Below the pieces are notes generated by a model. It saw nothing but the letters and a program-made list of their open reading frames with translations. It was not told the DNA's origin and did no database searches. A DNA stretch of 64,000 bases, from positions 310,001-374,000 of the forward strand of contig NZ_FRFE01000002.1 in the NCBI RefSeq assembly GCF_900143695.1. Reading direction: 5' to 3'. This DNA is from Desulfopila aestuarii DSM 18488. GTDB taxonomy: Bacteria > Desulfobacterota > Desulfobulbia > Desulfobulbales > Desulfocapsaceae. Positions 17,448 to 25,756 of this stretch are shown piece by piece (the first letter of the stretch is position 1; every line of letters begins with the position of its first letter). Both the position numbers and the translations under genes were made by a program.

Positions 17448-19298
17448 ATGATGAACAATTTTATCTTCAGAATTGCCACCTGCTGCATGCTTTATACAAT
17501 GGTCTGCTTGGGCGGAAGTTCTTTTGCTGAAGAACCGTCCCCGTATAACAGTGGTGGATTGAACATCCCAGAAGCTGTTTTTTTGCCTGCCGGAGCGCGT
17601 ATTCCTGCCGTCCACGTTGAACCCACAGAAATTTTTAAGGATGTCTATTTCATAGGCACCACCTCTGTTGGATGTATGCTGTACAACACCAAAGACGGCA
17701 TCGTCATGTGGGACGCAATGAATAACACAGACGATATGATCAACATCCTTGAGCCTGATATGGCAGCGCTTGGTTTGGACCCAGCCGACATCAAACTCGT
17801 TATGATCTCTCATGGGCATGGCGATCATTATGGCGGCGCGAAGTATATTCAGGATACATATGGGGCAAAAGTCTATATGGCCCAGGCTGACGAAGAACTG
17901 ATGAAATGGGACCGGAATGGCAATCCCACTCAGCACCCTATTATCGATAAATACTTGAAGGATGGTCACAAAATTTCCTTGAAAGGTAATCTTGGCCAGA
18001 AGAAGGGTTTCACTAAGGGCAATAAGAATGGGCATAGCAATGGCAACCAAGGAAACCGCGCGGACGTGGTATTTGATATTATTGCCACTCCAGGCCACAC
18101 AGCAGGTTCCATGTCTTTTGCCGTACCGGTTACTGCATTCGACGGTAGCGAGCATGTTTTAGTCAACTGGGGTGGCACAGGCATGCCAGGATCACTGGAA
18201 GCCAGTTATACCTATCGTGACTCTGTCGAGAAATTTGCCGCTTTCTGTGAAGAAAAAGGCGCCGATGTAGAGTTGAGCATGCACCCGTTTGTCGATTACT
18301 CGACCTTAAAGATATCGCAAATTCGTGAATACGGTCAGTCTGATCCAATGGTACGCGGTACCGATGGTGTGCAGTTTTTCATGTCTGCTCTTAAAGCACA
18401 GGTGAATCAAAATATAACCAAGTTTACAGCTGATCCGAACTGGGACCCACGAGCAGAAACATACGAGACGTTTGGTTATGGTGCGGATATACTTTTTGTC
18501 CCTAACATCATCTACACCCCACCGATTACTGCCCTTGCTATCCCTGGAGACCATGTTGAACCATTGGAGATTTTTAAAAACGTCTATTATATCGGCAAGA
18601 CATTTGTTGGCTGTCTGCTTTTCAAAACAGAAGATGGCATCATTATGTGGGATGCGCTGTTCCCCGAAGATGTAACTGGGGATACAGCCTTTTTCGAAGA
18701 GGATATGGCAACCCTTGGTCTCGACCCCAACGACATTAAGCTTATCATGATTTCCCATGGTCACGGGGATCATTTTGGTGGTGCGAAGTATCTCCAGGAT
18801 ACCTATGGAGCAGAAGTCATGATCTCTGCGGAGGACAAAGGAATGATGTCTATGCCAGGTCCAGGTGGTCTCATAGCTCCTCCTGTTATTGACGGTTACC
18901 TCACCGATGGTGGTGTAGTAACTTTTGGTGGCTTGACTTTTGAATTTGCAGCAACTCCAGGTCATACTCCTGGCTCCATGTCCTTCGTTGTTCCTGTCAC
19001 TGCCTTTGATGGCAGCGAACATAAGCTCGCCAACTGGGGCGGCACCAACTACCCAAAAGATATCGCAGGAATGCTGAATTATAAAAATTCCGTAGCGTAC
19101 TTCTCTGACTTTATTGCAGAAAGAAATGTAGATGTTGAGTTCAGTGTCCATCCGTTTGTTGACCAGTCACTACTGAAACTTGACAAGGTCCGTGAAACCG
19201 GTTCCTCGGACGCGTTTATCTATGGCGAGGAGAGCGTACAATTCTTCTTTGATTGTCTCGACTACGCGGTATCTCAGAAAATCGCTGAGGTTGAATAA
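17448..19298 (+). CDS. Exported tandem-duplicated metallo-beta-lactamase-fold protein
   Basis: The 616-residue protein starts with a signal peptide ending at SSFA, then has two homologous metallo-beta-lactamase domains (about residues 45-310 and 355-610). Each carries a complete HGHGDH zinc motif (His122 and His437 lead them), a TPGHT-x-GSMSF histidine segment, and a C-terminal HPFVD. Repeat 1 has an insertion rich in Lys, Gly and Asn (LGQKKGFTKGNKNGHSNGNQ) before its TPGHT motif. The start was placed at 17448, 5 nt after AAAGAGG; an ATG at 17421 is possible. Zinc hydrolases of this fold act on lactams, thioesters, sulfate esters and more; the substrate is unknown. A third, altered copy follows. 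Confidence 0.85.
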   Translation: MMNNFIFRIATCCMLYTMVCLGGSSFAEEPSPYNSGGLNIPEAVFLPAGARIPAVHVEPTEIFKDVYFIGTTSVGCMLYNTKDGIVMWDAMNNTDDMINILEPDMAALGLDPADIKLVMISHGHGDHYGGAKYIQDTYGAKVYMAQADEELMKWDRNGNPTQHPIIDKYLKDGHKISLKGNLGQKKGFTKGNKNGHSNGNQGNRADVVFDIIATPGHTAGSMSFAVPVTAFDGSEHVLVNWGGTGMPGSLEASYTYRDSVEKFAAFCEEKGADVELSMHPFVDYSTLKISQIREYGQSDPMVRGTDGVQFFMSALKAQVNQNITKFTADPNWDPRAETYETFGYGADILFVPNIIYTPPITALAIPGDHVEPLEIFKNVYYIGKTFVGCLLFKTEDGIIMWDALFPEDVTGDTAFFEEDMATLGLDPNDIKLIMISHGHGDHFGGAKYLQDTYGAEVMISAEDKGMMSMPGPGGLIAPPVIDGYLTDGGVVTFGGLTFEFAATPGHTPGSMSFVVPVTAFDGSEHKLANWGGTNYPKDIAGMLNYKNSVAYFSDFIAERNVDVEFSVHPFVDQSLLKLDKVRETGSSDAFIYGEESVQFFFDCLDYAVSQKIAEVE

Positions 19299-19350
19299 CG
19301 ATAATTCAACCTCTTGGATAGTTACAGCGAGCGCCTTTTGATAAAGAAGT

Positions 19351-19384
19351 CGTTTTCCTCCCTTTTCAGGAAGGGAGGAAAACG
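19351..19384 (+). terminator. 14-bp perfect stem-loop between the two metallo-beta-lactamase-fold genes
   Basis: CGTTTTCCTCCCTT (19351-19364) and AAGGGAGGAAAACG (19371-19384) pair perfectly around a 6-nt loop. There is no T run after it, so it may be an mRNA-processing or stability element, or a partial terminator that lowers expression of the second gene. That gene begins 33 bp further on with its own GGGAGA site. Confidence 0.5.
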
Positions 19385-19416
19385 AGGTTGCAAAAATATT
19401 TTATTGGGAGAAAAAA

Positions 19417-20586
19417 ATGAAAAGAAAAGTCTTGAATTTTTTGGCTGTCTCTCTTTGTCTGAGCTGGGGAATTTCGATGCCGGCGGTGGCCCAGGATCCT
19501 GCCAAAATCTGGCTACGCCAGGGCCCTAACAAGTTGATGGACACGCCGGTGGTTATGGAACAGATGGATATAGCGCGTGATCTAGCGGGAGATGATCCGT
19601 ATTTTCTTACAACCCAGCGTCTGCAGTGTAATGATATTGACGATACTTACACCATAGTAGGACCTCCTGGATTTAATGGATCATTTACTGGAGCCCCTCC
19701 CGCGTGGAAAGAGGTGCCTGCCGTACCCACACAGGTGTTTGACAATGTGTATTATGTGGGAGGCATGGAGGTTGGTGGCTGGTTAATCGATACCGGAGAC
19801 GGGTACATCATGCTCGACTCGTCTTATGACTATGGCGTTGAAGAGATCCTTCTGCCCAACATGGAGAAACTCGGCTTGGATCCCGCGCAGGTTAAATACA
19901 TCATGATTACACATGGAAGCATAGGTAGAGGTGGTGGTGATCACGCTGGCGGGGTCAAGTATTTCAACGAAACATACGGCACAAAGATAGTCCTGAGTGG
20001 GCCGGAATGGGCCAAGAGCGACCAGACATCAATTGACCATGACGATGTCATTGTCCCAACAGACGGACAAACGCTGACCTTGGGAGATACGACGGTTACG
20101 ATGGTTAATACCCCACGAAGCGTTGGTGGAGGAGGACTATCCTATTTCATCCCTGTCAAAATCAAGGGAAAACAGCACCTGTGGGCGACCTATGGAAATA
20201 CAGGCATTAACAGCCCACTGGCAAATATAGAGGTTTATCTGGCTTCTATGGAGAAGTGGTTTACTTATCTGGATAATTTAGAGCCGGATATTGCAATAAG
20301 TAGTCATCCATTTGTGGATGGATCGCTTGATCGTATGGCGTTAATTCGAGAATGTAACGACAGAAGTGGCAACAAGAATAAGTGGAAAGGTCATGGTGGC
20401 TGGCAAAATCAAGAATGTCAACGCAATCCATTTCTGATTGGGAAAGAGGGTGCCAGACGCTACTTCGAAATCATGGATCAGTGTGCATATGTACGGTATA
20501 TGCGCGAGGCAGCCGGGATAAGTAATACTGGGCTTGCGTGTTTAAACGGATTGGATGCTGATGGTAACTGTTTGCCATTGCCATAA
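19417..20586 (+). CDS. Exported metallo-beta-lactamase-fold protein with altered metal site
   Basis: The 389-residue protein has a signal peptide (cleavage near PAVAQ) and one domain related to those of the preceding gene: EVGGWLIDTGDGYIMLDSS, KLGLDPAQVKYIMITHG, and HPFVDGSLD near the C-terminus. The zinc motif is disrupted: THG (His166) is separated from DH (175-176) by a GRGGG-rich insertion, and the usual TPGHT-x-GS is replaced by TPRSVGGGGLSYF, which lacks the histidine. It may bind one metal, a different metal, or none. The C-terminal extension holds several cysteines. Ancestral duplication with the tandem gene is likely; the role is unknown. Confidence 0.8.
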   Translation: MKRKVLNFLAVSLCLSWGISMPAVAQDPAKIWLRQGPNKLMDTPVVMEQMDIARDLAGDDPYFLTTQRLQCNDIDDTYTIVGPPGFNGSFTGAPPAWKEVPAVPTQVFDNVYYVGGMEVGGWLIDTGDGYIMLDSSYDYGVEEILLPNMEKLGLDPAQVKYIMITHGSIGRGGGDHAGGVKYFNETYGTKIVLSGPEWAKSDQTSIDHDDVIVPTDGQTLTLGDTTVTMVNTPRSVGGGGLSYFIPVKIKGKQHLWATYGNTGINSPLANIEVYLASMEKWFTYLDNLEPDIAISSHPFVDGSLDRMALIRECNDRSGNKNKWKGHGGWQNQECQRNPFLIGKEGARRYFEIMDQCAYVRYMREAAGISNTGLACLNGLDADGNCLPLP

Positions 20587-20914
20587 GAAGGGGGAAGGCA
20601 CAAAGGGCAATATCGAAGAAATCGGGCCCCGGACGCCCAAACCTTTGCTTGATACGCAAAGACGTGACCTGACACGTTGACAATGATGGAGGAAAAGCGA
20701 TGGGTGTGACACAGCCTGGCTGAGTCACACCCTTCGAAGCAAAGCCTCTGAATCAGCCGTTAAAGGGTAAAGAAGAACCAGTCGGAGTTTCCCAATGAGC
20801 GTGGTACTCATAGCAGAATGTTTGACTGCCAATATTGCAACCCACCCCATTGTATTGCAGGCTTCGCACTTGCGGCTTCCGAAGTATCGACATGGTTGAC
20901 CGTATCTCCAATTC
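20587..20914. other. Intergenic region with a 31-nt palindrome
   Basis: The 328-bp space between convergent genes contains a near-perfect hairpin at 20702-20732: GGGTGTGAC pairs with GTCACACCC, and inside it CAGCC pairs with GGCTG around a single T, with one A-A mismatch. No T run follows on either strand. It probably ends transcription from one or both sides. No other feature was seen here. Confidence 0.55.
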
Positions 20915-21643
20915 TTAAGACTCCAGACTCTTCAACCACTGCTTTTCCAGCTTTATCATTACTCCAGTGATCTTTTCCGCATGCTTTTTGGCAAGCGTTG
21001 CTGCCAGGTTGGAGTCGCGACTTTTCAAAGCTGCAAAAATCTCTTCGTGGTCCTGGTCATCGTGAGCCTGAAAATATTCTGGTTGAATATTAATCGCGAA
21101 AACTTCCATGAAATCGAAAATGATCTGCATGAAACGAAGATAGATCGGGCTGCCGGAAGCTTTTGCCACAAGACGGTGAAAGTCGGAGTGGAGCTTGATT
21201 TTGAGCTTCTGATCTTTAGTCACAGTCGCATCATGGACCACCTCTTCCATTTCTTGCAGCTGTTCTTCTGTGGCATTTTGCGCTGCCAGACGGAAAACTT
21301 CCGGCTCGAGGAGAAAACGGGCCTGGGTCAAATCGGCCATTGAGAGTTTGCCAATCCTAAGCAAGTCTTCCAGGTTATCCCTGATCGAAATATTACTCAG
21401 ATCAGTGACATAGGTACCGCCGCGACTGCCACGGCGGACATCAAGAAAACCCTGGATCTGCAAGACCCGCAGCGCTTCGCGCAGGACCGGTCGGCTTACA
21501 CCTAATTGGAGCGACAACTCTTTTTCACTTGGCAGCGACTGACCAGGACTGAAATCACCCCGAAAAATTGCATCCTTTATGGAGTTCATGGCCTCTATAT
21601 ACAGATTCTGAGGCCGACCGACATTTCGTAGCTGTTGTACCAT
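20915..21643 (-). CDS. GntR/FCD-family transcriptional regulator
   Basis: The 242-residue protein has a GntR winged helix (SIKDAIFRGDFSPGQSLPSE, LGVSRPVLREALRVLQIQG, VRRGSRGGTYV) and a C-terminal FCD domain with metal-site residues (LHSDFHRLVA, DQDHEEIFAAL). It is of the FadR/LldR type, dimeric and released from DNA by a small acid ligand. It is convergent with the metallo-beta-lactamase-fold genes and sits between them and the molybdoenzyme operon; which unit it controls cannot be decided. It differs clearly in sequence from the regulator at 8490. Confidence 0.9.
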   Translation of the reverse strand: MVQQLRNVGRPQNLYIEAMNSIKDAIFRGDFSPGQSLPSEKELSLQLGVSRPVLREALRVLQIQGFLDVRRGSRGGTYVTDLSNISIRDNLEDLLRIGKLSMADLTQARFLLEPEVFRLAAQNATEEQLQEMEEVVHDATVTKDQKLKIKLHSDFHRLVAKASGSPIYLRFMQIIFDFMEVFAINIQPEYFQAHDDQDHEEIFAALKSRDSNLAATLAKKHAEKITGVMIKLEKQWLKSLES

Positions 21644-21981
21644 ATTGATCCAGTAGCACCGCTGAAGGTGGCTAACCTTATTGATAAAACCTTTTTATAT
21701 AAGGCGACTCTTCAAAAGAGCTAGAAGCAGGTCGCCGTCGGTAACAGAATTTCCCTGTTCGAGGTACATTTTCTGCAAACATTTTCATTTGCTTCGAAAC
21801 CAACATACCAATTCCTTGATGAAAGTTAATCTCTTTAGGATGATATTTTGATGTATTGTCGAAAATAGAGTAGTTTAGAATAGACTACGTATGAACAGTT
21901 TTGACCAGGTGGTCTGGCCTGAAATGGCCACCTGGCTGCCCAATAAGGTGTTTTGATCATGCTGGGGCAGGACGCTTTCTT
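21644..21981. other. Intergenic region with hairpin downstream of the NAT gene
   Basis: This 338-bp gap holds the promoter region of the GntR gene and, at 21905-21935, an 8-bp inverted repeat (CCAGGTGG and CCACCTGG) with a GC-rich loop. Read on the minus strand, it lies 47 bp after the NAT stop codon and is followed by TCAAAACTGTTC, so it probably terminates the molybdoenzyme operon. A weaker TAGT/ACTA dyad is near 21870. Confidence 0.45.
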
Positions 21982-22779
21982 TCACTCCATTGGAGGAAGA
22001 CGTTCATAGGACACATCAAGTGTAATGTCAAAATGCGTTCTCAACGTATCTAGGTATGAGGGGCCATCAACGAGTTCGCGGATATGTTCACCTTTGGAGG
22101 TCCGTTGCCTGAGTGTCCTGTTAAACAGGGAAACATCTCCATCCGACGTTGGCCGCGCTGCCACCCGATTCGAGGTAAAAACAGAAGCCGGATGAGTTGC
22201 GGCATAGTGGTTGCCATAAATAATATCACCGGCACAAACATGTCCCAGATCAAAACTGTAGAGATTCTGCCACTCAGCTTCTTTCAGGTGCTGCAGCATT
22301 ATCCCAAAAGGACCAGCGTCAGTGAGGCGAAATGACTGGCCATTAAACTGGACAAGACGATTACACTCCAGTGGAAGCGGACAAGGGGGAAATGGAACAC
22401 CAAACCCGACATCGGCAATCCACTGTCTGCCCTGAATTGAGATAAGTGAAATCTGATGGCCGCGTCCCATTGGAGGCCCGCTCCGGTGCACCCTGGCCAA
22501 TAACGGGCGTGCCTCAAACCCGAAACACTTGAGGGCGGCGAGAAAGAGGCCGTTTAACTCGAAGCAATACCCGCCACGCCCTCTGCGGACAATCTTGTCA
22601 AAAAGGCCATCCGGTTCAAGAGAAATACTCCCTTTAAGCAAGACGTCAAAATTCTCAAATGGGATATGAAACAGTTGGCCGCGCTGTAATGTTTCAAGAC
22701 CCTCCTCTGAGACTTTCACATCACCGGAATGACCTATACGCTTCAGGTAGCTCTCTCTGTCAAATGAACAAGTATCCAC
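21982..22779 (-). CDS. Arylamine N-acetyltransferase
   Basis: This 265-residue NAT has the full Cys-His-Asp triad: Cys72 in RGRGGYCFELNG, His108 in GRGHQISL and Asp123 in IADVGFG. The family transfers acetyl from acetyl-CoA to arylamines or arylhydrazines in the cytoplasm. The start is taken as the GTG at 22779, 9 nt after GGAG; another GTG at 22785 abuts the upstream stop codon (TAGGTG) and is too close to the ribosome site. Coupling to a molybdopterin enzyme operon is unusual and suggests that the three proteins act on one nitrogen-containing or acyl compound, which is speculative. Confidence 0.9.
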   Translation of the reverse strand: MDTCSFDRESYLKRIGHSGDVKVSEEGLETLQRGQLFHIPFENFDVLLKGSISLEPDGLFDKIVRRGRGGYCFELNGLFLAALKCFGFEARPLLARVHRSGPPMGRGHQISLISIQGRQWIADVGFGVPFPPCPLPLECNRLVQFNGQSFRLTDAGPFGIMLQHLKEAEWQNLYSFDLGHVCAGDIIYGNHYAATHPASVFTSNRVAARPTSDGDVSLFNRTLRQRTSKGEHIRELVDGPSYLDTLRTHFDITLDVSYERLPPME

Positions 22780-22785
22780 AAGCAC

Positions 22786-23298
22786 CTACTCCGCCGATGA
22801 TATGAGCCGCACGAGACGTTGTTCAGCATTGCGTTTTTCGGATGCACCTTCCTTGACAAATACCAGAGCCTTACCGGGACAGGTATCGACACAAGGTGGG
22901 TCACAATCGGCTGGCTGGTGCGAATGACATAGGTCGCATTTCTGCATGACTCCTTCCTCTCCAAACTGCGGCACTCCAAACGGGCACGCCTCAGCACAGA
23001 GTTTACAGCCAGTGCACAACGCTTCATCCACCGTGACTACCCCACCCTCAGCCTCTTTGGTTATCGCCTCGGAAGGACATACGGCCGCACAAGCTGGTTC
23101 GACACAATGCAGACAGGCAAGAGACAAAGTAAAACTGCGTATCTCAGGGTAATCCCCCCGCCAGAGATTGCGTACTCGACGATACTGCACCCCATACTCC
23201 AACTCCCGCCAGGCTTTACAGGCGATTTCACAACCATGGCACTGGGTACAGTTTTCCGGTTGAAAAGAGATGTAATGTTCATTACCAGTCGTGTTCAT
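22786..23298 (-). CDS. Four-cluster ferredoxin subunit of a molybdopterin oxidoreductase (DmsB/PsrB type)
   Basis: The 170-residue protein has four Cys groups typical of DmsB-like electron-transfer subunits: CTQCHGCEIAC, the pair CLHC/CAAVC, CTGCKLCAEAC, and CDLCH with CDPPCVDTC. It would hold four [4Fe-4S] clusters and carry electrons between the catalytic subunit and a redox partner. The ATG at 23298 overlaps the stop of the upstream gene (ATGA) and has GGAGG 8 nt before it; an in-frame ATG at 23313 inside the upstream gene is less likely. No membrane anchor subunit is encoded nearby, so the complex is probably soluble. Confidence 0.92.
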   Translation of the reverse strand: MNTTGNEHYISFQPENCTQCHGCEIACKAWRELEYGVQYRRVRNLWRGDYPEIRSFTLSLACLHCVEPACAAVCPSEAITKEAEGGVVTVDEALCTGCKLCAEACPFGVPQFGEEGVMQKCDLCHSHQPADCDPPCVDTCPGKALVFVKEGASEKRNAEQRLVRLISSAE

Positions 23299-25505
23299 TG
23301 CAGCTCCCTCCATTTTGTCACCTCGACCAATGTCTGACTGGTCATGGCGGTGACCAGGGGATCATAGGCTTTTTCAGGGTCCACACTGTACATCAGGTTA
23401 ACATTGGCTCCACCATCAGCAATGGGATAATCTTCAATGCCGAGTTCACTGCAGCCCTGCCACCAGCCGTGGAGAATCATTACCGTATCGGGGCGAATAC
23501 CGGGGTAGAGTTCGGCCTGCACTTTCATCCACCCATACGGAGAGCTGACCCGAACCCAGTCGTGTTCACTAATTTCCCGTGCCGATGCCGCCTCCGGATG
23601 AATATGCAGCACGGGCACCGGCTGTATTTCACGCAAATGTGGGATATTTCGCTGCCATGAGGCGCTGTAGTTCCTTGAAGTATGATAGTCAGAGAGAATC
23701 AACGGGTATTCTCCCGCCAGCTCCGGGGTGCCGCTCAGACTCTCCGGCGGTTCTCGCCATTCCGGCAAGGGGCTGAATCCTTCCTGTTCAAAACTGTTGT
23801 TATACAGGGCAACCTTACCCTGGGGCAGGAACGGAGGATTACCCAACCTTGGACTCCTGCGATTGAACACCGTCTGGTATTTTTCATAATCCTGGGGAGG
23901 AGGCTGCTTGACGATGCCGGTGGGATGCTGCCGTAATTGCGCCATATCAAGCCCCAGAGGCATAAGCTGGTCATCCATGGCCGCAGCGATGTCTCCACTC
24001 CAGAAGTCATTGCCATAGCCCATGGCCTTGCCGAGATCCAGAAAGAATTCAAACGTCGATTTATACGGCCCCAGAGGTTCGATAACTCGATTTGGCGCCA
24101 TCAACCAGCCAGGTACGTTATGGTAGGGATGATCCGTCTCGTAACAGGTGGCAACCGGCAAAACGATATCCGCATAGGCCATCTCGGCAGTTCTGGCAAC
24201 ATCGACGATTACAAAGAACTCAAGTTTTTCCAGGGCAGCCAGCACTGTTTTCGTCCCTCTGGTGCTGACCAAAGGCTGGGTCCCCGGAGCGATGATACCA
24301 CGAATGGGATAGGGTTTTTCCGTAAGCACGCTCTCCAATATGCGATAGTAGGCCGATGATGGGCCCTCGAGGAACGGTTGAAACGCTGGAGGAAACTCCG
24401 GTCCAACAAGGGCTTCCACCAGATCCCGGTCATACCGGTCGCGCAAAGTGATGTCTTTGGGTGCATTCGCAGGCGGTTTGATAAAAATATTGGCCCCTTT
24501 CCGATCGAGATGCCCTGTTATCGCCATGAGAATACCAATCGCCCGGATGGCGTCATTGGCTGAAGGTGCGTGTTCTACACCATTGCCGAGGTCGATTGTC
24601 GCCCGTGGCGTCGTCGCGTAAAGTCTGGCCAGCTCTTCAATCTGAAAAACCGGTACACCACAGACAGATTCCGCCCACTCTGGCGTAAACTGCAGTACAT
24701 GATCACGGAGCTGATTGAACCCGTAGCACCATTTCTCAACAAATTCATGATCAATCAGGTTTTCTCGAATAACGACGTGCAGCATAGCGAGGGCAAGAGC
24801 AGCGTCCGTCCCCGGTCGAACCGGCAGCCAGATATCGGCCATGCCGACATCTGGCTCCACCGATGGTTTGATGGCTACGATTTTGGCTCCCCGTTTCTTG
24901 GCGGCCAGAAAAGCCCTGGCAGGTGGGGCGACGGGACCAGCATAGATAGGTTGGCGCCCCCAATAGATGATCAGGTCGGCATTGTTGTAGTCAGGGCGGG
25001 GGTAGTCCCCCAGTGTATAGAGAAAGGCAAATGCTCGCTGCATGGCACAGATACCGCTGTGACCATAGTTGGGGCTTCCATGGGCTGTAAGAAAACGTTG
25101 CAGGTATGCACTGTAGGCGCGCTTTGCCGGGGTTAAAATGGCCAGTGATTTTGCACCATGGAGCGCTTTCTGCTCTGTGAGTACCTCGGCAATGTGGGTG
25201 ATGGCAACCTCCCAGCTCACCCGTTCAAATTTGCCTTCACCTTTTTTCCCGACACGCCTGAGTGGATATTTGAGTCGATCCGCAGAATACACCCATTGCG
25301 GGGCCGCATGGCCCTTGGCACAAATGGCCCCCTTATTTACGGGACATTCGTCCATTCCGGCGACCCTGGTAAACACGCCATTTCTGACAAATGCATATAT
25401 GCCGCATCCCCCTCCCGGTCCACCAGGACCGCACATGCCACATACCGTAGGGATGGCCTCTTCGCCGTTTAACTGAGCGATTGTTTGTGCTTGTTGAAAA
25501 TTCAT
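23295..25505 (-). CDS. Molybdopterin oxidoreductase catalytic subunit (DMSO reductase family, cytoplasmic)
   Basis: The 736-residue protein has an N-terminal [4Fe-4S] motif (Cys22, Cys25, Cys34, Cys62) and molybdopterin domains (IYWGRQP, ADIWLPVRPGTDAALALAMLH split by normal spacing, TAEMAYADIVLPVATCYE, LILSDYHTSRNYSASW). Cys153 in YGHSGICAMQ is placed like the Cys metal ligand of PsrA, PhsA and acetylene hydratase. The spacing between the second and third cluster cysteines is 8 instead of the usual 3, filled with GPGGPGGG. No Tat signal is present, so it should stay in the cytoplasm. Candidate reactions include reduction or hydration of a small organic or sulfur compound; none can be assigned. 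Confidence 0.9.
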   Translation of the reverse strand: MNFQQAQTIAQLNGEEAIPTVCGMCGPGGPGGGCGIYAFVRNGVFTRVAGMDECPVNKGAICAKGHAAPQWVYSADRLKYPLRRVGKKGEGKFERVSWEVAITHIAEVLTEQKALHGAKSLAILTPAKRAYSAYLQRFLTAHGSPNYGHSGICAMQRAFAFLYTLGDYPRPDYNNADLIIYWGRQPIYAGPVAPPARAFLAAKKRGAKIVAIKPSVEPDVGMADIWLPVRPGTDAALALAMLHVVIRENLIDHEFVEKWCYGFNQLRDHVLQFTPEWAESVCGVPVFQIEELARLYATTPRATIDLGNGVEHAPSANDAIRAIGILMAITGHLDRKGANIFIKPPANAPKDITLRDRYDRDLVEALVGPEFPPAFQPFLEGPSSAYYRILESVLTEKPYPIRGIIAPGTQPLVSTRGTKTVLAALEKLEFFVIVDVARTAEMAYADIVLPVATCYETDHPYHNVPGWLMAPNRVIEPLGPYKSTFEFFLDLGKAMGYGNDFWSGDIAAAMDDQLMPLGLDMAQLRQHPTGIVKQPPPQDYEKYQTVFNRRSPRLGNPPFLPQGKVALYNNSFEQEGFSPLPEWREPPESLSGTPELAGEYPLILSDYHTSRNYSASWQRNIPHLREIQPVPVLHIHPEAASAREISEHDWVRVSSPYGWMKVQAELYPGIRPDTVMILHGWWQGCSELGIEDYPIADGGANVNLMYSVDPEKAYDPLVTAMTSQTLVEVTKWRELQ

Positions 25506-25575
25506 AGCTTTCCTTTTTGAGAAAAACTCTCTGAAATCGTAGATATTCTTACCGACAAGTAATTTGCCATGGGCT

Positions 25576-25585
25576 TTACATGTAA
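25576..25585. promoter_or_regulatory. TTACATGTAA palindrome in divergent promoter region
   Basis: The 250-bp region between the molybdoenzyme operon and the TauE-type gene contains the 10-bp palindrome TTACATGTAA. The same palindrome occurs at 9365-9374 in the GntR-LarA divergent region. This supports a shared operator, perhaps for one of the two GntR regulators. Confidence 0.4.
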
Positions 25586-25756
25586 TATAGGATACATTAA
25601 TTGACTGAGCAACCTATTCCAGCTGAAGTCCTCTCAGCATGCTGCCACCCGTCAAGAGGAAAAAGCGCTCATAGTAGCAGTCACAGGCCAGTACGAGTAG
25701 CCGCTCCATATTACTCCTGACAAAATGAGAAGTCATTGGATGCTTAAGTGCATTAT

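Noticed and set aside
17241-18155. Minus-strand open frame of 304 codons
   Set aside because: Antisense to the tandem metallo-beta-lactamase-fold gene; its sequence looks like a complement of the repeat region, as does the second one at 18306-19151.
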